The position numbers and the translations under genes are program-made. From Verrucomicrobiota bacterium (GTDB taxonomy: Bacteria; Verrucomicrobiota; Verrucomicrobiia; Verrucomicrobiales; Akkermansiaceae): DNA of 64,000 nt. How positions within the stretch are numbered: the first letter of the stretch is position 1; every line of letters starts with the position of its first letter. This document shows, one piece after another, positions 40,001 to 48,857 of this stretch. The notes under the pieces were generated by a model that was not told where the DNA came from, did no database searches, and was given only the letters and a program-made list of their open reading frames with translations. The stretch is from the NCBI GenBank assembly GCA_026397725.1, contig JAPLUI010000487.1, positions 1 to 64,000 on the forward strand. Reading direction: 5' to 3'.

Positions 40001-41385
40001 ATGGCCTGCTGGACATCGCCCATCGCGTTGGCCCACGAGCTGCCGTCACCCGTGCCGCCCGGGCGGACATGGAACGGCACTGGCGGGTCGCCCTGATAGC
40101 GGACCAAGGCGGATTGGAGGGAGCCGGGGCCGGTGACCAGAATCATCCCGTCGCTTTGCAGCGCCATGGCAGGCCCGAAATCGGGAGCACCGCAGTTGAT
40201 GTCGGTGATCACTTTGCCGTCGCCGGAGAACGACGGGTCAAGCGTGCCGTCCGGGAGGTAGCGCGCGAGCGCGAAATCCCAGGTGGCGCCACTCCATGCC
40301 TGCCCCGCGACGAGGATCCTGCCATTGGTTTGGACCACCACGCTGCGGGCGTAATCGTTCGTCCCGCCGAAGTCGGTGGCCACCTTGCCATCCTGCGAGA
40401 AGCTCGTGTCCAGGGTGCCGTCGGCATGCAAGCGCACCAGCGCGAAATCCCACTCGCTGCCAGTGGAGAAATAGCCCGCCACCAGGATCTTGCCGTCGCT
40501 TTGCAGTGCCACGGAGCGGCCGACATCGTCCGCTGTGCCGAGCTGGGTGGTGACCATGCCATCGCCCGAGAAGCCGGGGTCCAGAAAGCCGGTGGGGAAG
40601 TAGCGCAGCACGGCGATATCGTCGCTTCCGGCGTGATACGATCCCGCCACCAGGATCCGGCCATCCAGTTGCACGGTCACGCCCCAACCGCGGTCGTGCG
40701 AGTTGCCGACGGGCGTGATGACGATGCCATTGTTGGCGAAGACGGGGTCGAGACTGCCGTCGGCGTTGAAGCGCAACAGGATCACATCATCATCGGCACC
40801 GTTCGACGCGAAGCCCGTGACCAGAATCTTGCCGTCACTTTGCACCGCCAGCCCGCACCCGCAGTCGTCATAGCCGCCGATGTCCTGGACCACGATTCCA
40901 AAGATGCTGAAGGCTTGATCCAGGTCGCCATTGGCCAGATAGCGGACCAGCGCCACATCGAAATTGAGGCCGTTGTGTGTCTGGCCAGCGACGAGGATCC
41001 TGCCATCGCCTTGCACGGCCACGGCCAGGGCTTGGTCGGAGCCGATGCCCAAAAACGTGGTGACTTTGCCATCCTGCGAAAAGCTCGTGTCCGGGGTGCC
41101 GTCGGCATTGAAGCGCAACACGGCAAAATCCCAGTCGTTGCCATTCCACTCCTTCCCCGCCACCAGGATCTTGCCGTCGGATTGGACCGCGACACTCGTG
41201 GCGACGGGGAGGTTGCAAACGACAATTCCCCCGGTGCCAAAGGTGGGATCGACATCCCCCGGCGCGGCGCGGACGGCCTGGCCGAGCGTGAGGAGCAGTG
41301 CCGCGCAGGCGAGGCCGGTGCGGCGCATGAACGAAGCGGTGAGTGCCGCCAACGCGGCCTGCCGGATGAACGGGTTGGTTTTCAT
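37084..41385 (-). CDS. Large secreted protein: delta-60 repeats, beta-helix (choice-of-anchor Q), HYDIN-like, cadherin-like domains
   Basis: SVAVQSDGKILVAGKEWNGNDWDFAVLRFNADGTPDTSFSQDGKV repeats; HVRPGGTGDGSSWANAMGDVQQAIDAC; DFGGLAVGGLAVRTFTVTNPGTVALNLGAVTLGGAGADRFAV; PPFGIQPFSAGFPENTPPNHLVATLTADDPDLGDSAVFTL. Confidence 0.85.
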   Translation of the reverse strand: MKTNPFIRQAALAALTASFMRRTGLACAALLLTLGQAVRAAPGDVDPTFGTGGIVVCNLPVATSVAVQSDGKILVAGKEWNGNDWDFAVLRFNADGTPDTSFSQDGKVTTFLGIGSDQALAVAVQGDGRILVAGQTHNGLNFDVALVRYLANGDLDQAFSIFGIVVQDIGGYDDCGCGLAVQSDGKILVTGFASNGADDDVILLRFNADGSLDPVFANNGIVITPVGNSHDRGWGVTVQLDGRILVAGSYHAGSDDIAVLRYFPTGFLDPGFSGDGMVTTQLGTADDVGRSVALQSDGKILVAGYFSTGSEWDFALVRLHADGTLDTSFSQDGKVATDFGGTNDYARSVVVQTNGRILVAGQAWSGATWDFALARYLPDGTLDPSFSGDGKVITDINCGAPDFGPAMALQSDGMILVTGPGSLQSALVRYQGDPPVPFHVRPGGTGDGSSWANAMGDVQQAIDACATVGGGRVWVAAGIYKPTSIPNPVTEGDPARRLHFSLRNGVKVYGGFPATGNPGLPERNPALHETTLSGDLSGNDTVLPNGLPDTATMGDNCYHVFYHPSTLALNAAAVLDGFTICGGYAGPDKTSVYLSSGGGMFCDAASPAIANCVFKLNSASFRGGGLFNDSSDPPLANCVMADNSAQYGGGLFNTYSSPTLVNCVLAENSARWDGGGISNTSSSPTLADCVLANNSAGNTGGGIGNSNSSSPILANTILWANGTTPVVDESSSASTLNYCITEWAWFGAGGHNSTADPQFVSLADPDGPDNRWRTADDGLRLQSGSPAIDTGSNALVPAGVTTDLLGNPRFIAVWALGVIVDRGAYEFSLSPAIEVRGNGLLVSDGDTTPDPADGTDFGGLAVGGLAVRTFTVTNPGTVALNLGAVTLGGAGADRFAVARQPVTPVAPGGSTTFQLAFEPNAVGQFNATVSLPNDAADNPFDFAIRGTGLAETETLPPILRQPEEGGATRSPVEVGFTLREAAAPGSVRLAFAGPVSSTLTLAGSLETEGFHQLSLTAGNLGASPGVAAVTGANALPDGIYTITLSCRDAANNPPASDTHANVTLDTVAPLIGGTFAPLSFPAGCLLPDYLGQAPVSDSGSGVFEFIQDPPEGTQTVLGPLTVTLTARDHAGNPATRILQLQITDPGTNQPPFGIQPFSAGFPENTPPNHLVATLTADDPDLGDSAVFTLVTGTGATHNALFRIVGNQLRLANPVDYETAPPNFSVRVRATDTGGAFYDQALFFQAANVNELPSFTAGPNRWDPAGTIGIQSAPAWAGAIDDGDSTVTQILDFQATIIADPDGVLNGPPNLDSFGGDLYYDLTGNNGTATVSITLTDDASIDDRTLTSAAQTFTIRVGGEPPELRLSIRREDQPAPALVLFWSAAPTDATVESSPDLAAPWTPVTLGIVETASMFEYRIPIPPVEPRRFFRLRR

Positions 41386-41470
41386 GGTGGTTTTGGGGGT
41401 TGGTTGAATGATGGTTGGTTAGGTCCGGAGTGCGGGGACAACTCCGGGGGGGGCGGTTTGCTTGGGAGGG

Positions 41471-44400
41471 TCACGGCACCGTTACCACGACGCGGCCGAA
41501 CATCACCGGCACGCCAGCGGCCGGAATCCTAACCTCGACTTGCTCGGTCTCCGGATCAATCGGTGACCGGGTGATGGTCACGCCCCCCACCCCGGGCTCC
41601 GCAGTGGGCCAAGCCGCGGCATTTGCAAGGTCCGTGCCGTAGGTCACGCGATCCAAGAAACCTTCCCGGATGGCCTCGACCTTGCATTGATAGGAAAGCA
41701 CGAACCCGGTGCCGTCGTTGACGCCCCTGAGCGATCCGCGCTCGGATCCGCTCACCGGACTCGCCCCGAACAGATATTCGAGCGCGTTGACGATGCCGTC
41801 CAGGTCAGGATCCTGGTCGGGCGCGCCGTTTCCTTCCGGGTCGAGCCCGAACGACCTCGCCCAGAGATGGTAAGGGCGCGTTTCGACATACTGCGGCCTG
41901 CCGTTGATGATGGAACCCGAGCCATGCACCACCAGGGTACCGTCGTAATAGACATTGAGACCGTTCAGATCGAGGACGGCGCCGTCGTGGACCTCGAGGT
42001 CGTGGACATACAGCGCCTCTGGATCCGGTCCCTGGTTGGGAATCCCGTTGATCAGCCGCAGGTGCTGGAACGATCCCGGCTCCGGGCTGCCGACCACCAG
42101 TTGGTGCAATGCGAAGTTGTCAACAAACCCATCCGGTATCGCGCCAAGGTCGCGCCCGCACAGCTCCAGATGGTTGATGAAAGCCTGGCCCGGCGGAGGC
42201 TGGAATGCCAACAGGACCTGGCCGAGCCCGGCCATCGCCGCCGGGTCGTCGCCGTGAATCGACACATCGGCGCCGGTCAGCGTGATCCGGCTGCCGGGAG
42301 CCGCGTCAAGCGTCGCGCGGCGCCCGAAGACCAGCGTTTGGTTCACGCTCAGCAAGCCGGCCGGATCGAGAACCATCGTGCCGGGACCGGCATCGCCCAC
42401 GACGACCGACGCGGCGGCCAGCATGTCACTCAGCAGTCGCAAGGTGCCGACGCCAGCCAGACCGCCAATCTCCATGCGGCCGCACTTGGCTGCGGAGCCG
42501 GCCTGCGTGGCGGTGGCGCCGCCACTGATCTCAATCGTCCCGGCACCAGCGCCGATCAACACGCCGCCAAACAATGATCCGTCCAGCAGGCGGGCCACCT
42601 CAAAGTCAAACCCCAGAGCCAGGGTTCCCCAAGGGGTGAGCGCGAGTTCCGGCGTGGCCAGGCCGGCTCCGTGCAGCCATTCGAAGCGTCCGGCCTGGCC
42701 GACGGCGCCGAGGTTGAGGCTGCCGCCGATCACGAGTTGGGCATCGTTCTGGATCCGGAAGGTGCCGCCGCCGTCGGCGCCGCCGAGTTGCAGGCGCCTT
42801 GCGGCGAGCAAGCCGGTGTTCTGGATGCCACTCGCGCCCCGGGTCACCTCAAGCGTTCCGTTAGCCAGCCCGGTGACCATGCCCGCCAGCGCCGTCGCGT
42901 CGAAATCATGGCCGAGCGCGAGTGTGCCGCCGGGGCCGACCACGACCATGCCGCCGACCGTGAGCCCGCCCGCACGATACCACTCAAAGCGCCCGGTGGC
43001 GCCGCCCGTGCCGATCTCGAGGTTGTTGCCGATCGCCAGTTCCGCGGTGCCGTCGAAGCGGTAGGTGCCCCGGCCCGTGCCGCTGCCCACGCTGAGGTCG
43101 CTGGTGATCCCGAAACGGCGGTCCGGCTGGGCAAAGGACGCGGTGGCGTTGGAACCGACCAGCAGGCGGGTCAGCGCCACATCGCCGCCAAGTGCCAGGG
43201 TGCCGCCGTTGAGCACCAGTGTTCCGGAGCCGGAGCCGGTGGCGATGCCGCCCGCCGTCAGGCTGCCTCCCGCCAGCATGAGCATTCCATTTCCGCCCGG
43301 CCGCACGCCGAAGGTGACCGTGCCGGCCTGCACGGTGCCGCCAGCCATCTTATATGACGCGGAGGCGTCCACGCCGAGCTGCAAATGGTCCACATCCACC
43401 GCTCCGCCCGCGCTCAGGATGCCGCCGTCCAGCGCCAGCGTGCCGGTTCCGCCGCTGTTGATCACATCGCCGGCCACTTGCAGGGTGCCGCCGGACAAGG
43501 TGTAGGAGCCGGCGCCGAGCGTGAGGGTGCCGACTTGATAGAAATGCGCCCGCTGGGCGTGGCTCGCCGGAGCGAGCAGCCCGATTCCGAGTTGGTCCAC
43601 GTCCACCGCTCCGGCCGGTACGAACGCGCCGCCATCGATGTTGAGCGCGCCGGTGCCGGTGGTGTTCGCCACCCCACCTGCGGCGAGCGTGCCGCCGCTC
43701 AGCCGGTAGGTGGCGTCTCCAAGCGTGAGCGTGCCGACTTCATAAGCCTGTCCGGTTTGCTGATGGCTGGCCGGTGCGCCAATGCCCACCTTGAGGTGGT
43801 CCACGGCTACGCCGCCCGCTGGCAGAAACGCCCCGCCGTCTAGCTGCAGCACGCCGGTGCCAGCGCCGTCCAGCACCCGGTCGGAGACAACGAGCACGCC
43901 GTCTCTCAGAAGATATGTCCCCGCTCCGCCCGCCTCGGTGCCGAAGTGCAGACGGGTCAGGTTGGCGGTGCCGCCTCTTTGGGTGAAACTGCCCGTACCA
44001 ACCATCCCCAGCCGGAGGTTGGCGGCGGTGAGCGTCTGGCCGACTCCCAGGGTGTGGGCACCGGTCCGTCCCATCCGCTCGCCGAGGTTGAGGTCGGTGA
44101 CGCCGATGGTGTTGCCGGTGAGGTTGAGCGTGCCGCCGTCCACGGTGATGGTGCCGGTGCCGGTGCCGCCGCTGTTTGGGAAAAGGATATTCCGGACCTT
44201 CACCGTCCCGCCATCCGCTGTCAGCCTGCCCGTGCTGCCATCCCCCACTATCAGATCCGATTCCACCGTGAGCGTCCCGGAGCTGATGGTGTAGGCGCCG
44301 TTGCCTCCATTGAGGCCAAGATGCAGGTGCGCCGCGGTCTGGAACGAACCGCCCGACTGCGTGCCCGTCCCGCTCCCGGCATCGCCGAACCACGCCGTGG

Positions 44401-47002
44401 TTCCCACCTGGACCACGCCGCTGCCGCTGGTTTCGATCTGGCCGTTGTTGACCAGCGTGCTCGGCAGCGCCAACGTGCCACCGGTTCCCACCTGCATCGA
44501 GTTCAGGTTGGTGATGTTTCCCATGGCAGTGAGCGTGCCGCTTTCCGCCCGCACCGTGCCTTGGTTCACCAGGTTGCGGCCGGATCCTAACAACTGCCCC
44601 CAGCCGGCGATGGTCTTGCCGGCTCCATGAGTAAGGGTGGTGCCGTTGGGGATGGTCAGGGTGCCGCCGCGCGGACGCAGGGCGTCGCTGGCAAACAGAT
44701 TGGCCGTGGACAAGCCGCCGGGCAGCGTGATGGTGCCGCCGGAATTGGCGGTGAAGGTGTTGTCCGCGCCGTTCTCGATCGAGCCGAGCACATTGAGCGC
44801 GGCGGTGGTGGCGCGGAACTCGCCGGCATAACCGTCTTTGATCGTGCCGCTGATATTCACCGTGCCACCGTTGGCGTGGACGAGATTGCCGTTGTTGACA
44901 TCGCCGTTCAGCGCGACGGTGGCACCGGCGGCGGCGGAAAGGGTGCCGGTGTTGGTGACGGCGGCCACACAGGTCAGCGTGCTGCCGGCACCCGTGGCAT
45001 AAAGACTGCCGCTGTTATTTGCCATGCCGTCCACCTGAAGCCCGGAACCGCCGGTGGCATAAGCCGACTGCGAGCCGTTGACGGTCAAGGTACGCGACAG
45101 GCGCAGCGTGGTGGCCGCCGAATCGGCATAGAGCGACCCCTGCGCGACGGTCACGTCGGGATCTATCACTCCCCGGCCGCGCGCCAATGCGCCCGAGCCG
45201 TCCACGCGGAACGCGCCGCTCGCCCCGCCCATGGAAATCGTGGCATTGCTCAGCACCCCCTGGCCCGTGATCTTCAAGGTGGCGCCATTTTCGACGCGAT
45301 GGGTGCGGGCGTAGTTGAAGGTGACATTCTGGATCGTGCCCGTGCCGGTGACCGACAGCGTGCCGTCCTGCGTCAACATCGCGCCGGTGATCGTGCCGCC
45401 GCTGAGGTTGAGGGTATTGTTGTTCTCCCATGCGAAGTTCGGCACATGGAGCGTGGCGCCGGACTGCACATTGACGGTGCTGGTGTAATCGGCGACATAG
45501 AGCTGCTGATCGATCTGAAGCAGCCCCCCGCTGGCCGTGAGCGTGCCCGCCCCGACATAGACATTGAAGTTCTCGATGCGGCCGTAACCGCTGATCACAT
45601 CGCCGGCGGCGTAGTTCTTGAGCATCATGCTGGTGGAGGAACCCTTCAGCGTGCCGCCGGTGAGGGTGATCTGGTCCTTGTTCCACAGCTCGTTATCGGC
45701 GGGAGCGTTCCGGAGGTAGAGGATGCCGCCGCCGGCCGCGCCGAGCGTGCCGGCGTTGTGGGTGGCGCTGGCCAGATCGATGGAAAGCTGGTTGTTCTCG
45801 GCGCGGATGACGCCATTGTTGTTGCTCAGCGCGCTGTTGATGGTGCCGTAGCCCTTGATCACGGAAGTGGCGGAAGTGTTCACCGCCCCACCGATGATGC
45901 CGTTGTCCAGCTCAAGCACGCCGTCGAGGGCCAGGGACGAGTTCGGCGTGTAGATGGCGTTCTTCACGATCATCGTGCCGCCGGCCAGCACCTCGCCGCC
46001 ATCTTCCGCAATGAGGCTGTAGCCGTCGAACTTGACCGTGGCGTGGTTGCGGACTTCCAGATCGAGGATTTCGCCGCCGCCCAGCGCGTTCACCGTGACG
46101 GTATAGGGATTGCCCGCGCCGTAGTCGGGCAACACGCAGATGGAACTGTAGCTAGGCACTTTGGCGATGGTCCACTTGGTCGGGTCATTGCCGAAGCCGC
46201 TGCCGCCGTTCCAAGTCTGCGTGACGGTCGCCAGGTTGCGGATGGCGGCGTCGGTCAGCTCGGTGTCGTGGATGAACGCCTGATCCATCTTGCCGTTGAG
46301 TTCCCGCTCGTAGGTGCCCAGCCAGCCGTCGCCATCGTAGTTGGTGCCCGCCATCAGGTAGGGCGTGTTGTTATAGACGATGTTGCCGGTTTTGGTTTCC
46401 ACTACCACCAACTTGCCATCGACATAGAGTTCCAGCTCCGCGTTGGCGCCCGTGTCGTCGTAGGTGCCCGCCACATGATACCAGGTGTTGGCCTGCCAGT
46501 TCATCGAGCTGAGGGACTTGGTGACATACTGGTCTGCGTATGATGCGTTCCGGTACATCATGTGCAGGTTGGGGGTGGCGCCACCGGCGAAGAAGAGCTG
46601 GTAGCCGCCGCTGATCCCGCCCGCTCCAATATTGGCGATCATGATATCCTGATCGCCGAGAGAGAGGCTGTTGAGTTTCACCCAGCAGGAAAGCGTGAAC
46701 GCCGAGGTGGGCTGGAACTCGGCGTCATTGGCACGCCGGGCGAAGTCGTTGCTGCCATCGAACACGCCCGAGAAATTGCCGCTGGCCGGCTGCGGGGTGT
46801 CGCTCGACCAGGTCGCGCCGTTGAAAAGGCTCAGGTTGTTGCCGTAGCCCGACGAGTCGTTGTAGCTGCCGCCGCCGTTCTCGTTGAACTGCCATTGGCC
46901 GACATCGGCGGCCGCGCAGAAGGTCGGGGTGATCGTTACCGCAATGACACCAACGAGTGGCAGTCTGCGGACGGCACGGAACATGGTGGTTTTCGTTTTC
47001 AT
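41471..47002 (-). CDS. 1843-aa secreted protein: LamG domain plus autotransporter-type Gly-rich beta repeats
   Basis: GQWQFNENGGGSYNDSSGYGNNLSLFNGATWSSD (LamG), long G-rich repeats such as YTLSGGTLQVAGDVINSGGTGTLALDGGILSAGGAV. Confidence 0.85.
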   Translation of the reverse strand: MKTKTTMFRAVRRLPLVGVIAVTITPTFCAAADVGQWQFNENGGGSYNDSSGYGNNLSLFNGATWSSDTPQPASGNFSGVFDGSNDFARRANDAEFQPTSAFTLSCWVKLNSLSLGDQDIMIANIGAGGISGGYQLFFAGGATPNLHMMYRNASYADQYVTKSLSSMNWQANTWYHVAGTYDDTGANAELELYVDGKLVVVETKTGNIVYNNTPYLMAGTNYDGDGWLGTYERELNGKMDQAFIHDTELTDAAIRNLATVTQTWNGGSGFGNDPTKWTIAKVPSYSSICVLPDYGAGNPYTVTVNALGGGEILDLEVRNHATVKFDGYSLIAEDGGEVLAGGTMIVKNAIYTPNSSLALDGVLELDNGIIGGAVNTSATSVIKGYGTINSALSNNNGVIRAENNQLSIDLASATHNAGTLGAAGGGILYLRNAPADNELWNKDQITLTGGTLKGSSTSMMLKNYAAGDVISGYGRIENFNVYVGAGTLTASGGLLQIDQQLYVADYTSTVNVQSGATLHVPNFAWENNNTLNLSGGTITGAMLTQDGTLSVTGTGTIQNVTFNYARTHRVENGATLKITGQGVLSNATISMGGASGAFRVDGSGALARGRGVIDPDVTVAQGSLYADSAATTLRLSRTLTVNGSQSAYATGGSGLQVDGMANNSGSLYATGAGSTLTCVAAVTNTGTLSAAAGATVALNGDVNNGNLVHANGGTVNISGTIKDGYAGEFRATTAALNVLGSIENGADNTFTANSGGTITLPGGLSTANLFASDALRPRGGTLTIPNGTTLTHGAGKTIAGWGQLLGSGRNLVNQGTVRAESGTLTAMGNITNLNSMQVGTGGTLALPSTLVNNGQIETSGSGVVQVGTTAWFGDAGSGTGTQSGGSFQTAAHLHLGLNGGNGAYTISSGTLTVESDLIVGDGSTGRLTADGGTVKVRNILFPNSGGTGTGTITVDGGTLNLTGNTIGVTDLNLGERMGRTGAHTLGVGQTLTAANLRLGMVGTGSFTQRGGTANLTRLHFGTEAGGAGTYLLRDGVLVVSDRVLDGAGTGVLQLDGGAFLPAGGVAVDHLKVGIGAPASHQQTGQAYEVGTLTLGDATYRLSGGTLAAGGVANTTGTGALNIDGGAFVPAGAVDVDQLGIGLLAPASHAQRAHFYQVGTLTLGAGSYTLSGGTLQVAGDVINSGGTGTLALDGGILSAGGAVDVDHLQLGVDASASYKMAGGTVQAGTVTFGVRPGGNGMLMLAGGSLTAGGIATGSGSGTLVLNGGTLALGGDVALTRLLVGSNATASFAQPDRRFGITSDLSVGSGTGRGTYRFDGTAELAIGNNLEIGTGGATGRFEWYRAGGLTVGGMVVVGPGGTLALGHDFDATALAGMVTGLANGTLEVTRGASGIQNTGLLAARRLQLGGADGGGTFRIQNDAQLVIGGSLNLGAVGQAGRFEWLHGAGLATPELALTPWGTLALGFDFEVARLLDGSLFGGVLIGAGAGTIEISGGATATQAGSAAKCGRMEIGGLAGVGTLRLLSDMLAAASVVVGDAGPGTMVLDPAGLLSVNQTLVFGRRATLDAAPGSRITLTGADVSIHGDDPAAMAGLGQVLLAFQPPPGQAFINHLELCGRDLGAIPDGFVDNFALHQLVVGSPEPGSFQHLRLINGIPNQGPDPEALYVHDLEVHDGAVLDLNGLNVYYDGTLVVHGSGSIINGRPQYVETRPYHLWARSFGLDPEGNGAPDQDPDLDGIVNALEYLFGASPVSGSERGSLRGVNDGTGFVLSYQCKVEAIREGFLDRVTYGTDLANAAAWPTAEPGVGGVTITRSPIDPETEQVEVRIPAAGVPVMFGRVVVTVP

Positions 47003-47026
47003 GGTAGGCTGGGGGTTGATGGTTGG

Positions 47027-47953
47027 TTAGATCAGGAGAGCGGGGGGAAAGGCGTTGGTCGTTCTCAGCGGCTGACCACCAGCCGCAGGAACCGCCGCGG
47101 GCCGGTCATGACCACGGATGCCGTGCGGAACCCCGCCGGGTCGGGATCGGAAAGGGTCACGCCGGCGGGGTTCCAAGCGACCAGATTCGTGCTGGCCTCG
47201 ACGACATAAGCGACATCGGGGTTCGCGGCGTAGTAGGTTAGGGCGAGCCGGTTGCCGTTGACGGTTGCCGGCGAGGTTGAGGCTCGGGTCGAGGGCGAGG
47301 GCATAGGCCATGAGCAGGGACACTCCGTCGTGGTTGGGGTCGTCCAGCACATTCGCGTTGTATGGGAAACCATGGGCAAGCAGCCACGGGGGCCACGGGG
47401 AAGGCGCTCCCATGTTGACGGAGGGGCAGCCCTTCCAAGTGGGAGCAGTGAAGCCTGCCATGCCGTTGAAATAATACAAACTTGTCAGCTTGGAGCCGAG
47501 CGTGACGCTGGTCAGTCCCGAGCAGCCGTAAAACGCCCAGTTTCCGATGCTGAGCACATTATCCGGGATGGCGACGCTGGTCAGGCTGGCGCACCCGTAA
47601 AATGCATTGAAGCCGATCATAGTGACGCCGTTGCCGATCACCACGGTGGTCAGCGTGCCGCATTCGGCGAATGCTCCGCCGCCGATGCTGGTGACGTTGT
47701 CCGGGATGGTGACGACGGTCAGGCCGGCGCACCTGAAAAATGCGTCGTCGCCGATACCGGTCACCGGCTTGCCGACGATTTCACTCGGGATCGCCACCGG
47801 CCCGGTGGCGGTGGTCGGGTAGTCGGTGATCTCGATGTGGGTTCCGTGGTCTTCGTAGGTGAAATCGCCATACTGGTCTGCGGTTAGAGACAGCGTGGAG
47901 CCGCACCACAAGACAGCCACCAGCCAGCCGACTGCAAGGAAATTGGTTCTCAT
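47027..47953 (-). CDS. BspA-type (LRR_5) leucine-rich repeat secreted protein with a 3' frameshift near 47263
   Basis: LTVVTIPDNVTSIGGGAFAECGTLTTVVIGNGVTMIGFNAFYGCASLTSVAIPDNVLSIGNWAFYGC; the C-terminus continues in the frame of ORF 47065..47379. Confidence 0.8.
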   Translation of the reverse strand: MRTNFLAVGWLVAVLWCGSTLSLTADQYGDFTYEDHGTHIEITDYPTTATGPVAIPSEIVGKPVTGIGDDAFFRCAGLTVVTIPDNVTSIGGGAFAECGTLTTVVIGNGVTMIGFNAFYGCASLTSVAIPDNVLSIGNWAFYGCSGLTSVTLGSKLTSLYYFNGMAGFTAPTWKGCPSVNMGAPSPWPPWLLAHGFPYNANVLDDPNHDGVSLLMAYALALDPSLNLAGNRQRQPARPNLLRREPRCRLCRRGQHESGRLEPRRRDPFRSRPGGVPHGIRGHDRPAAVPAAGGQPLRTTNAFPPALLI

Positions 47954-48360
47954 GGTTGGTGCGCGTGAGGGGCTAACGAGGGGTCCGGAGACCGGAAGAA
48001 TATGGGACGCTCCCCATATTGGGTACTTGCCGTGCGGGCCGCTTGGCCCGCCCGTTTGCGCCAGGCGAGCGCCATTGCGAGTGTGAGGCCCAGAATCCCG
48101 GGCCGGCCCGGTTCCGGCACGGAGACGATGTCACCAGGGCTGCGGGGGGCCAGGCGGTAGCCATCGCCGGCCGGATTCGGAATGACGATGCCGGTGATGT
48201 CGAGCAGGCCGGTGGGGACGGGCTGGCCGGCCAAACCGAGGTCGGCGGTGGCGCGGCCGCCCTCAGGCATGGCGGCGATTTCGGCGATGGTGCTGGCGGG
48301 CGCCGGGGATGCGGCCCACAGGCCGCAAACCAAGGCGAGAAACGTGAGTGAACGGTTCAT
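47950..48360 (-). CDS. Small PEP-CTERM-type sorted protein
   Basis: Signal MNRSLTFLALVCGLWAASPAPAS; C-terminal SVPEPGRPGILGLTLAMALAWRKRAGQ (PEP, hydrophobic helix, basic end). Confidence 0.75.
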   Translation of the reverse strand: MNRSLTFLALVCGLWAASPAPASTIAEIAAMPEGGRATADLGLAGQPVPTGLLDITGIVIPNPAGDGYRLAPRSPGDIVSVPEPGRPGILGLTLAMALAWRKRAGQAARTASTQYGERPIFFRSPDPSLAPHAHQP

Positions 48361-48857
48361 AGGGTTGAGGATGGGTGTGCGGCCCGGTTGGAGGTGAATC
48401 CGGCATGGATCCCGCCATTCCAACGCCCCACGCAAGCACCTTACCCGCCTGGCCGGTTGGAATGGCTGAATTCTGCGGAGTGGCGATTTCGCGCTCACCT
48501 TTTCTCTAAGGCAAATTTTCCGCTCGCAGGCAAGAAAATTCGTCGGAAATTTCGAGGAAAATCCGGCAGTCAACCCATCTCCGGGAATGGCAGCCACGGA
48601 TTTGACCGCAGACAGCGGGTGGCGCGGTCTGTCTCCTTGCGATCGGTTCACGGATTTCACGGATTATGAAGGACATTGGAGGCATTTCCAACTCACTCCA
48701 CAGGTTGCGCACATGGATCGTTGTAACCAACACTGCCGACCTTCCAAACAACCGCCCGCACTGGATCATCTGACGAGGCGGGTGGCAGCGGCCGTATCGC
48801 ATGATCGGGTGATGCGAAACAGGTTGACGCGAAGGCGGGAACGGATTGCATTGGGGC

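Noticed and set aside
39802-46543. Long plus-strand ORFs 39802..41532 and 44627..46543
   Set aside because: Antisense to well-supported delta-60 and autotransporter-like genes; His/Arg/Ala-rich composition without domains
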